Shown one piece after another: positions 1 to 5,331 of a DNA stretch of 5,848 bases. Source of the stretch: Thermoprotei archaeon. Its GTDB lineage: Archaea > Thermoproteota > Thermoprotei_A > Sulfolobales > Ignisphaeraceae. The notes under the pieces are model-generated. The model was not told the origin of the DNA and did not search any database. It saw only the letters and a list, made by a program, of their open reading frames with translations. Both the position numbers and the translations under genes were made by a program. The stretch lies in the NCBI GenBank assembly GCA_003661905.1, contig QMXA01000081.1:1-5848 (forward strand), written 5' to 3'. Each line of letters starts with the position of its first letter. The first letter of the stretch is position 1.

Positions 1-320
1 AAAGCCGGGCTTAGACCATAAGTGATATGGTTTTCTCTATCAATTATTACTGCAATTTGTACATCGAAAGTTTTATCAAGTAATTTAAAGAATCCAGCCT
101 CAACACCCACTCCTTCATCTGCTTCACTTATTTCCTTAATTGCTTGTTTGGCCCTATTTATTGCTCCTCTTATGGTTTCTTCAAGACTTAGTGGCTGTGC
201 TGAGACCCCACTTTCAACTTTTACACCTATGACTTCTACGTCTTTATGTAATAACCTTTTATAAGCTCTCTCAATTCCTTTAATTTTTGAGGGGTTTGTG
301 GTACCAGCAGCAATCTTCAA
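1..320 (-). CDS. yjjX: Inosine/xanthosine triphosphatase, YjjX/DUF84 family (3' end outside window)
   Basis: Only the first 106 residues are in the window; the family is usually about 170-180 residues. The family is known to hydrolyse non-canonical purine nucleotides (ITP, XTP) in the cytoplasm, keeping them out of nucleic acids. Motifs seen in order: the N-terminal phosphate/base-binding loop GTTNPSK (residues 6-12); the family block SGVSAQP (37-43) followed by ETIRGAINRAKQA (48-60); GVGVEAG (70-76), where relatives usually read GVGxEGG, with the putative metal-binding Glu at 74; and AVIIDRENHITYGLSPA (90-106), matching the family pattern of a hydrophobic strand, DR, then G-x-SP. I chose the TTG at 320-318 because it gives the typical MK-I-A-x-GT N-terminus and follows a GGTGGAGG ribosome-binding site at 330-323. 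An in-frame GTG at 329 would add three residues. It is divergent from the sRNA/HAD unit. The family call is firm. Confidence 0.88.
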   Translation of the reverse strand, partial: MKIAAGTTNPSKIKGIERAYKRLLHKDVEVIGVKVESGVSAQPLSLEETIRGAINRAKQAIKEISEADEGVGVEAGFFKLLDKTFDVQIAVIIDRENHITYGLSPA

Positions 321-330
321 AACCTCCACC

Positions 331-379
331 CAGTACTACTTAGTGAAGAAGCATTTAGCTCTACTGACTAAGCAGTAAT
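331..379. promoter_or_regulatory. Divergent promoter region with possible shared TATA-like element
   Basis: This short spacer separates the minus-strand YjjX gene from the plus-strand sRNA/HAD unit. The only TATA-like stretch is GCATTTAGCT at 351-360. It lies about 25 bases from the expected transcript starts on both sides (near 330 on minus, near 379 on plus), which is the usual archaeal TATA-to-start distance. It is a weak match to the archaeal consensus. Between it and the sRNA lies an inverted repeat, TACTG (362-366), six bases, CAGTA (373-377). A further CAGTA copy is at 331-335. Its function is unknown, and assignment as a promoter rests on position more than on motif quality. Confidence 0.3.
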
Positions 380-429
380 GTGATGAATGCTGGGATCTGA
401 AGTGTGATGAGGCTGAGCTACTCTGATGG
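378..429 (+). ncRNA. Box C/D guide sRNA (predicted 2'-O-methylation guide, tRNA target)
   Basis: All four boxes are perfect and correctly ordered: C box GTGATGA (380-386), D' box CTGA (397-400), C' box GTGATGA (404-410) and D box CTGA (423-426). The D'-C' spacer is 3 bases. The D guide (411-422) is 12 bases, the standard archaeal length; the D' guide (387-396) is 10. Such RNAs assemble with L7Ae, Nop5 and fibrillarin and direct ribose methylation of the target base paired to the fifth guide nucleotide upstream of D or D'. The D guide GGCTGAGCTACT is the exact complement of AGUAGCUCAGCC, the conserved tRNA stretch from the end of the acceptor strand through U8, A9 and the D-stem to the D-loop; the rule points to G10. 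Ends are estimated, since only the boxes can be placed exactly. The D box abuts the HAD gene's ribosome-binding site, so the two may share a transcript. Confidence 0.87.
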
Positions 430-433
430 GTGA
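428..433 (+). promoter_or_regulatory. Ribosome-binding site of the HAD gene
   Basis: GGGTGA lies seven bases before the TTG at 441. An in-frame TAA at 435-437 excludes any start further upstream, so this site and the TTG define the start. It begins one base after the sRNA D box (423-426). Confidence 0.6.
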
Positions 434-440
434 ATAAGTA

Positions 441-1118
441 TTGAAAGCTATAATGATAGATCTTGATGGAACGCTTGTTGAAAGTGAGAGAGCTTGGCTA
501 AGCACATTCCTAAAGGTTTATAAAGAGCTTTCAAGCCTCTCAGGACTCGATGTTAATGAGATAATCAACATTATAAGGTCTTATAGATTTAAGCTCATTA
601 GAGTAAGCGATCCACGAGCTTTTGACTGGGATTATATATTGAGAACTGTATCCTCCAAATTAGGAGTGAGAACTGATTTCTATATAGAAGAGGAGGCACC
701 TAGAATTGCTCAAGAAACAAAGCTTGTTAAAGGGGCTATTGAGACTCTAAAACAACTTAGACAACTTGGCTTTAAGATAATTATAGGGACTAATGGTAAT
801 TGGAAGTATCAGAGATACATACTTAATCACCATAGACTCATAGATATTGTTAATGAGATTAGAACTTCAGATATGGTTGGATGTTTAAAGAATAATCCGA
901 GGTTCTTTAAGGGAATAGATATTTCTGTAGGTGATCATATAGTGTTTGATGTACATTACCCAAGGATATTTGGTCTCAAAGCCATCTTGATAGGGAATTT
1001 TAGAAAACATCTAACAACAGCTAAGCTTCTGGGCATAGATAAGTTAGAGAAACCTTCAATAGCTATAAGGTCTATTCATGAATTGCCTAGAGCTATATGT
1101 AGTATATTGGGTACTTAA
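441..1118 (+). CDS. HAD-superfamily hydrolase (phosphatase-like)
   Basis: The 225-residue protein has all four HAD motifs. Motif I is IDLDGTLVE, with nucleophile D7 and acid/base D9. Motif II is IIIGTNG with T117. The motif III lysine is probably K150. Motif IV is GDHIVFDV (164-171), with D165 and D170, followed by a family-typical tail ending GLKAILIG. The stretch between motifs I and II (about 15-95) is an alpha-helical cap like that of phosphoglycolate phosphatase relatives. It is therefore expected to be a soluble Mg2+-dependent phosphomonoesterase using an aspartyl-phosphate intermediate. The substrate cannot be told from the sequence. TTG is the start: an in-frame stop lies just upstream, a GGGTGA site is well spaced, and a later start at Met5 would shorten the first beta strand. 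The stop codon overlaps the end of the convergent zinc-ribbon gene. Confidence 0.9.
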   Translation: MKAIMIDLDGTLVESERAWLSTFLKVYKELSSLSGLDVNEIINIIRSYRFKLIRVSDPRAFDWDYILRTVSSKLGVRTDFYIEEEAPRIAQETKLVKGAIETLKQLRQLGFKIIIGTNGNWKYQRYILNHHRLIDIVNEIRTSDMVGCLKNNPRFFKGIDISVGDHIVFDVHYPRIFGLKAILIGNFRKHLTTAKLLGIDKLEKPSIAIRSIHELPRAICSILGT

Positions 1119-1264
1119 ACTAGTGGGAATTCATGACCACATTTAGGACATTTAACATAATTACACGAAGTCCTAGTAGTAAGCACAGGACAACCCATAC
1201 AGGAGTAAGCTCTTGCGTATGAAATATCAAACCTAAAGCCACAGCGAGGACATCTCACTATCAC
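1115..1264 (-). CDS. Small cysteine-rich zinc-ribbon protein, 49 residues
   Basis: Translation from GTG at 1264 gives a 49-residue protein with seven cysteines: CPRC at 5-8, CMGC at 22-25, a lone C34, and CPKCGHEF at 39-46. The outer pair of CPxCG knuckles is typical of a zinc ribbon. The middle part, FDISYARAYSCMGCP, resembles small conserved archaeal Cys-rich proteins that I recognise by pattern but cannot assign a function. Cysteine-rich content with no wasted residues, in an ORF that runs to a clean stop, argues strongly that it is real. A GGGAG site at 1274-1270 lies five bases before the chosen start; a GTG at 1258 is an alternative. The stop overlaps the HAD gene's stop region by four bases, tail to tail. 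It could bind zinc or an iron-sulfur cluster and serve in metal handling or as a nucleic-acid adaptor; none of these is shown by the sequence. Confidence 0.82.
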   Translation of the reverse strand: MIVRCPRCGFRFDISYARAYSCMGCPVLTTRTSCNYVKCPKCGHEFPLV

Positions 1265-1394
1265 ACTTACTCCCTTTCAAGAACTTAGATTCTGATCTTT
1301 TTAGGTTAATCCTAATAAATTCTAACTCTAGTATCTAAGAAAAGGGTAATTGCCTAATAAAAACTACGCTAAGAATTGAATTGATGGTGACACT
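1265..1394. promoter_or_regulatory. Divergent promoter region between zinc-ribbon gene and flippase-like gene
   Basis: This AT-rich 130-bp spacer contains no further gene. On the minus strand, a TTTATTA element (complement of 1313-1319) could be the TATA box of the zinc-ribbon gene, with transcription starting near 1290. On the plus strand, TAATAAAAA at 1355-1363 could serve the gene at 1395, with transcription starting near 1384 just before its GGTGA ribosome-binding site (1386-1390). Both elements carry the same CCTAATAAA string (1311-1319 and 1353-1361). They are consistent in position but are ordinary AT-rich matches, so confidence is limited. Confidence 0.35.
1301..1315. repeat. Inverted repeat TTAGG-N5-CCTAA, possible operator
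   Basis: The arms TTAGG (1301-1305) and CCTAA (1311-1315) are perfect complements around a five-base TTAAT centre. The right arm overlaps the putative TATA element of the zinc-ribbon gene, where a bound repressor could block transcription. A lone CCTAA half-site recurs at 1353-1357 beside the putative TATA of the flippase-like gene. Five-base arms can arise by chance in AT-rich DNA. Confidence 0.3.
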
Positions 1395-2402
1395 TTGAAA
1401 ATATCACCAAGAACATCTATAGTGATTTCAAGTATTATAAGCTGTATATTGATATTCATTATTGTGTATGTATATACGAATGGAAAACCTGGTGTAATAA
1501 TTGAGGTTCTAGGTAGAGCCTATATTCCGTTGATAGTATTAGCTATATCTATAAGAGCACTCACTCCTATTGTGCATGGTTTATCATGGTTTCTAGCTAA
1601 TTACATCTGTAAAGTAAAGATAAGTGTTAGGGATGTTATTGAAATTACTTTAGCTAGTTTATTTGCTGAATACTTAATACCTATTGGTGGTGCTACAGAA
1701 GTAGCTAAAGCCACTTTCTTATCACTTAAAACAGGAGTTGGTTTAGATTTAGCTGCTACTACAATAGCTCTCCATAGACTATCCACATCGCTTGCAATGT
1801 TTACAGTAACTTTCGTATCTATACTAAGTCTCTTAGCAATTGGCGCTCTTCACTGGACATTAAGTGTAGTAGCCCTAATTTCCTTAGGTATGGTTTTACT
1901 TAATGCTATTTTGTTCTTGATAATTCGTTATAAGAAATTCAGAACTTTTTTGCAAAGACTAAGTATTAAATTGAGGCTTATTAGTAGTACTTCATATACG
2001 GAGCTCCCTTCATTAAGTTTAAGAGAATTCTTGCTCATGTTCTCCTTATCATTAATTGAGCGCTTTTCAGTAATAATAGCGGCATTACTTGTATCAAAAG
2101 CTCTAGGATTGGAATTACCTTTTCCATTAATCGTAATAATATTTGATTCAATAAGAGTCATTGTATGGCTTCTACCCCTCATAACTCCGGGATGTATAGG
2201 TATTATCGATCTATTACAAGTCTCCATATTGAAGACATTGAATATATCCGAAAGCTACATGGCTGTGCTAGTGCTCGCAGTAACCTCTATAACACTTATA
2301 TCAAATCTACCTATAATGAGCTACGCAGCTTTAAGAGTCTATGGAGCTAGTTTAGATAAAATAGTGAATCTTATTAGAAGTGCTAAAGGTAAGAAACTAT
2401 GA
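1395..2402 (+). CDS. Flippase-like polytopic membrane protein (UPF0104 / LPG synthase TM-domain family)
   Basis: The 335-residue protein is mostly hydrophobic, with roughly eight membrane segments (about 8-27, 42-60, 84-100, 131-152, 154-177, 215-238, 243-262 and 289-312). Family hallmarks are the conserved block LIPIGGATEVAKA (94-106), equivalent to the PGxxGE-R region of the lysylphosphatidylglycerol synthase transmembrane family, then a helix containing HR (127-128), and near the C-terminus PLITPGCIGIIDLL (261-274). Bacterial relatives flip or modify lipids (MprF-like). Archaeal members are mostly uncharacterised and often lie near glycan or lipid genes, so the substrate here is unknown. 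The TTG start follows a GGTGA site (1386-1390) by four bases. The stop overlaps a possible ATG of the next gene (ATGA at 2399-2402), implying translation-coupled co-expression with the secreted protein downstream. Confidence 0.85.
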   Translation: MKISPRTSIVISSIISCILIFIIVYVYTNGKPGVIIEVLGRAYIPLIVLAISIRALTPIVHGLSWFLANYICKVKISVRDVIEITLASLFAEYLIPIGGATEVAKATFLSLKTGVGLDLAATTIALHRLSTSLAMFTVTFVSILSLLAIGALHWTLSVVALISLGMVLLNAILFLIIRYKKFRTFLQRLSIKLRLISSTSYTELPSLSLREFLLMFSLSLIERFSVIIAALLVSKALGLELPFPLIVIIFDSIRVIVWLLPLITPGCIGIIDLLQVSILKTLNISESYMAVLVLAVTSITLISNLPIMSYAALRVYGASLDKIVNLIRSAKGKKL

Positions 2403-2406
2403 AAAG

Positions 2407-2415
2407 TGAGGTGAT
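2407..2415 (+). promoter_or_regulatory. Full-length Shine-Dalgarno site inside the nominal start of the secreted-protein gene
   Basis: TGAGGTGAT is a nine-base match to the complement of the crenarchaeal 16S rRNA 3' tail (AUCACCUCA). It lies seven bases before an in-frame GTG at 2423, but downstream of the first possible ATG at 2399, for which only a poor site exists. This favours GTG 2423 as the real start. Confidence 0.6.
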
Positions 2416-2422
2416 TAAGAAA

Positions 2423-3124
2423 GTGAGTATGCTCATTAAGAAATTCTTGATTTTCTTGCTTATGATATCACTACTTAACGCATATAACTATGCTCTTTCT
2501 ACAGGAGAGAAGCTACCTCCTTATGCTTCTCCAGGTATTTACATTACCTATGAAGCTATAATCCCTTCAAAGAATGGATCAATAGTGAGAAATGTCAGAT
2601 ATGAAGTTCTAAGTATTGAAGCCGTTAATGAGACCATGACTATAAGATTAACTATTGTTCAAAATAAGTCAATAGTTAAATCAGAGATTTATAAAGACAA
2701 TATATTCTTACCAGTACACTTTCCCGCCATAGACCCAAGGCTTCTGACAAAGACATATACTAGACCTGGTTTCTTAGGTTTTCAAAGAATAGTATTTGAA
2801 GACTCCGTAATATTAGTTTCAAATTCTAAAACTTTCAAGACATTCAAATATAGGATTATTAATGATCCATATAATACTACAGTATACATAGATATAGACA
2901 TGGGCATTCTCGTAAAGATCTTTGATGTGAAAGGATTTGTAATGATTGTAAAGAATACAAATATTAACATTACTAAGACTGTAACAAGTACTCCTACAAA
3001 AACTAGTGAAATAACAACTACTGAAGGGGTATTTAACACAAACTTCATGGTCATGATATTCGTAATAGCAGGTTCCATGCTTGGCATTATAGCTCTTATT
3101 ATACATAAGCTCATGAAGAAATAA
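2423..3124 (+). CDS. Secreted, C-terminally membrane-anchored protein of unknown function
   Basis: I do not recognise a family. Starting from GTG 2423 the protein has 233 residues; an ATG at 2399, overlapping the upstream stop, would add eight. Layout in 233-residue numbering: a signal peptide with basic n-region and hydrophobic core (about 5-20); an extracellular beta-rich domain (about 28-180); a Thr/Ser-rich stalk (about 182-202); a membrane anchor (about 207-228); and a basic HKLMKK tail. Five N-glycosylation sequons (NGS, NET, NKS, NTT, NIT) all fall on the predicted outside portion, which supports export. There is no cysteine. The architecture is common for archaeal surface proteins. 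Its tight linkage to the flippase-like gene suggests the two act together at the membrane, for example in envelope lipid or glycan handling, but this is inference. The start choice rests on the nine-base ribosome-binding site. Confidence 0.8.
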   Translation: MSMLIKKFLIFLLMISLLNAYNYALSTGEKLPPYASPGIYITYEAIIPSKNGSIVRNVRYEVLSIEAVNETMTIRLTIVQNKSIVKSEIYKDNIFLPVHFPAIDPRLLTKTYTRPGFLGFQRIVFEDSVILVSNSKTFKTFKYRIINDPYNTTVYIDIDMGILVKIFDVKGFVMIVKNTNINITKTVTSTPTKTSEITTTEGVFNTNFMVMIFVIAGSMLGIIALIIHKLMKK

Positions 3125-3213
3125 TGATTATATTCTTCAAAATTCGTGTAAGGTACCAGGGATAGAGAATCATTGTCCCAAGAAGTAATATAATTCTCCT
3201 TTACCAAGTTTCA

Positions 3214-5274
3214 TTACTTATTCATTAATGAGAAGAATGCTGCAAAGTTATCCTCAACTTTTCTCAATCTATTTCTAAACATTTCAGCAGTCCTTTCTTC
3301 AACCTTCTTGCTAATAGATAGTAGTGTCGTTATCTTAGATAATACTTCTTCGAATCCTTCTCTACAGGGTCTTCTCCAAGCTAATGGAGTATTTATAATT
3401 AGAGGTATCACTAAATGTTCAACATATACTTCAGCAACTGGACATACACGAAGACATAGACGACAATGAATGCAGTTGCTCGAATTAACTACTGGTTTAT
3501 TCTTCACTGATATAGCTCCAACTAAGCATGATAATTCACAATTCTTACATTGTTGACATGCAATCCATCTAATTAATAGTTTCAGAAGATCCATACAATT
3601 CTCAAAGTCTGACTCTGTTTTGAACATTAGAATCAAATCCTTACCACGTATTTCAGCTTCAGCATTATGATCTAATTTAATGCTCAGTACTCCCTTGGAA
3701 TTTCTCTTCACTTCTTTAATTCCTAGAATTGGAAGTTGTGCTTCTACAGCATTATGTGGTATTTCATTTTTAAAAGTTACATGTATGTACTCCTCTCTAG
3801 AATCAATATGATCAATTATATTTTCTATCCATAATTCATACGTACTTCTCCATTCATTGGTTATTTCAGGAGATCCTAATTTTCTAGATATGACCTGTTT
3901 ATGTCTTGCAGGAGCAAGCCACCTCCATAATCCATATTCAATCCATACTTCTTTATTTACTCCAAGTTTTTCGCTCCATTTATTAAGAATCTTAGTCCAA
4001 TTGCCCCAGAGATGTGGATGAGTATTCTTCACGAGCTCTAATTCAGCTAATGTTGAGGCAGGACACATAAAGCATCCTATTCTTTCATAACCCATTTCAT
4101 AAAGAGGATTAGGAGTGAGCTTATTCATGAATATATATATCCACACTTCTAATTGCGACCAAGTATGTATAGGAGCTGTGCATAGCACTCTTGGAACCCA
4201 TTGACTCCTCCAAATTCTAGGTCTCCTAGCTCTATCTAGAGATTCAAAGGCTCTTTGACCCACAATATTGAGTATATCATCATTCCAAGTGCTTTTTATA
4301 GTTCTAGATAAAGGAGCTAATTTGAGGATTTTACAGCACCATCTATAATCCCTACCTGGTGGTCCAAAGAACTCAACACTATTCCAAAAAGCATTACCAG
4401 CATCAGCAACTACTAAATTTAAGCCGTACTTCCTAGCTGTTCTATGCACTGATTCTATGGTTTCTGGAAGTTCTATACCTGTATTATTGAAGAGTAATGT
4501 GGGTTCAATTCCTAACTGTAGTACTAAGTGAAGAACTACAAGACTATCCTTTCCTCCAGAGAATGAGACAATAGGTTTTATTGCTGTTTTCTCAAGTGTT
4601 ACATCTATAAAGGCGAGGGCTTTGCTTATGAATTCCCTCATAGAATTTTCATTAGCTCTTATTATGTCGTTTATGGATGAATTAGTTCTTGAAATTCTAT
4701 CCGCTACAGTTCTAGGGTAGATGCTATGTACTTTTATATAGCCATTCTCATAATATCCAATACCTACTGGTTCGCCTTTATGAGTTAGTACTATTTGCTC
4801 ATACTTTCTAAAAACTCTTGAGGTTTTTATTCTAAAAAGTCTCCTTAGGAATTTCTGAGATTCTACTTCAAAAGTATTTACTATACCTCTATTAAGTATT
4901 CTCAATACTCCAGGTTTTGATAATCGTAGCCTCCACTTCCTAATATAAGGATCGAAATAAATTCTACAAATAACAATACCATCACTTACTACTTCCCTCA
5001 TTTCATCTATGTATGGTACTTTATTCAGTAGTAGGATTGATGAACCTCTAAAGTCTGTGAATCCACTCTTAGTTCCAAATTCATTAACATAAGCTTCTAG
5101 TAATGCTTTTTCATCTCTTTCTAATCCAGGTCTAGCATCTCCTGGAGCTGTTAATTTTAATGAAATACCTTCAGTATTGCATCTATTACACCTTGTCTTT
5201 ACCAAAGGTACATTACATGTGGGGCACCACCATAGTTTCTTCCTAATAGGCCACATTCTCTCAAAAAATGACAT
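3214..5274 (-). CDS. PAPS-reductase-family PP-loop protein with Zn ribbon, possible PUA-like region and 2[4Fe-4S] ferredoxin domain
   Basis: The protein has 686 residues. A zinc ribbon uses C17, C20, C29 and C32. Residues about 123-190 (LTHKGEPVGIGYY...) look like a PUA-type RNA-binding fold. The sulfonucleotide-reductase domain (about 230-435) has the PP-loop SFSGGKDS (237-244), NNTGIELPET (263-272), CCKILKLAPL (313-322), GQRAFES (339-345) and IGCFMCP (399-405). C313-C314 with C401-C404 is the CC-x(about 80)-CxxC cluster signature of APS reductases. The C-terminal ferredoxin cysteines are 573, 576, 579, 583 and 601, 604, 607, 611. The catalytic ECG(I/L)H tail of assimilatory CysH enzymes is absent. 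It may reduce a sulfonucleotide or, given the Zn ribbon and PUA-like region, modify RNA with sulfur; the ferredoxin part would supply electrons. The ATG follows AGGTGA (5284-5279). It lies 57 bases downstream of the transporter gene. Confidence 0.88.
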   Translation of the reverse strand: MSFFERMWPIRKKLWWCPTCNVPLVKTRCNRCNTEGISLKLTAPGDARPGLERDEKALLEAYVNEFGTKSGFTDFRGSSILLLNKVPYIDEMREVVSDGIVICRIYFDPYIRKWRLRLSKPGVLRILNRGIVNTFEVESQKFLRRLFRIKTSRVFRKYEQIVLTHKGEPVGIGYYENGYIKVHSIYPRTVADRISRTNSSINDIIRANENSMREFISKALAFIDVTLEKTAIKPIVSFSGGKDSLVVLHLVLQLGIEPTLLFNNTGIELPETIESVHRTARKYGLNLVVADAGNAFWNSVEFFGPPGRDYRWCCKILKLAPLSRTIKSTWNDDILNIVGQRAFESLDRARRPRIWRSQWVPRVLCTAPIHTWSQLEVWIYIFMNKLTPNPLYEMGYERIGCFMCPASTLAELELVKNTHPHLWGNWTKILNKWSEKLGVNKEVWIEYGLWRWLAPARHKQVISRKLGSPEITNEWRSTYELWIENIIDHIDSREEYIHVTFKNEIPHNAVEAQLPILGIKEVKRNSKGVLSIKLDHNAEAEIRGKDLILMFKTESDFENCMDLLKLLIRWIACQQCKNCELSCLVGAISVKNKPVVNSSNCIHCRLCLRVCPVAEVYVEHLVIPLIINTPLAWRRPCREGFEEVLSKITTLLSISKKVEERTAEMFRNRLRKVEDNFAAFFSLMNK

Positions 5275-5311
5275 AGAGTCACCTATGCATGTATTAAGAT
5301 TATAAGAGAGG

Positions 5312-5319
5312 ATTTAAGT
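5312..5319 (-). promoter_or_regulatory. Possible TATA element for the PAPS-reductase-like gene
   Basis: Read on the minus strand, CTTAAAT lies about 25 bases upstream of a plausible transcript start near 5288, which would give a short leader holding the AGGTGA ribosome-binding site. It lies in the 57-bp gap after the transporter gene, so the large gene could have its own promoter as well as read-through. An alternative AT-rich element, TTATAATC, is at about 5297-5305. Confidence 0.3.
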
Positions 5320-5331
5320 AATATGATATAA

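Noticed and set aside
22..264. 80-codon open frame on the plus strand
   Set aside because: It is the shadow of the minus-strand YjjX-family gene, which shows several conserved motifs.
1928..2227. 99-codon open frame on the minus strand, and smaller ones at 1601-1786 (minus) and 2165-2350 (plus)
   Set aside because: They lie inside the flippase-like gene in other frames and show no motif or ribosome-binding site supporting them.
3159..3179. Possible terminator hairpin GGGA-N13-TCCC in the convergent spacer
   Set aside because: The stem is only four base pairs with a long loop, and no T-tract follows on either strand. Nothing else notable is seen in 3125-3213.
2782..3207. Open frame of 141 codons on the minus strand, opposite the secreted-protein gene, beginning in the convergent spacer
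   Set aside because: It is almost wholly antisense to a gene with a signal peptide, sequons and an anchor. Its composition is that of a reverse-strand shadow and it has no recognisable motif.
3430..3560. Separate ferredoxin gene
   Set aside because: The eight-cysteine ferredoxin segment is in frame and continuous with the 686-residue protein, with no stop or ribosome-binding site between, so it is a domain of that protein.
4277..4283. C-box-like ATGATGA on the minus strand
   Set aside because: It lies within the PAPS-reductase-like coding region and no CTGA D box follows at a suitable distance.
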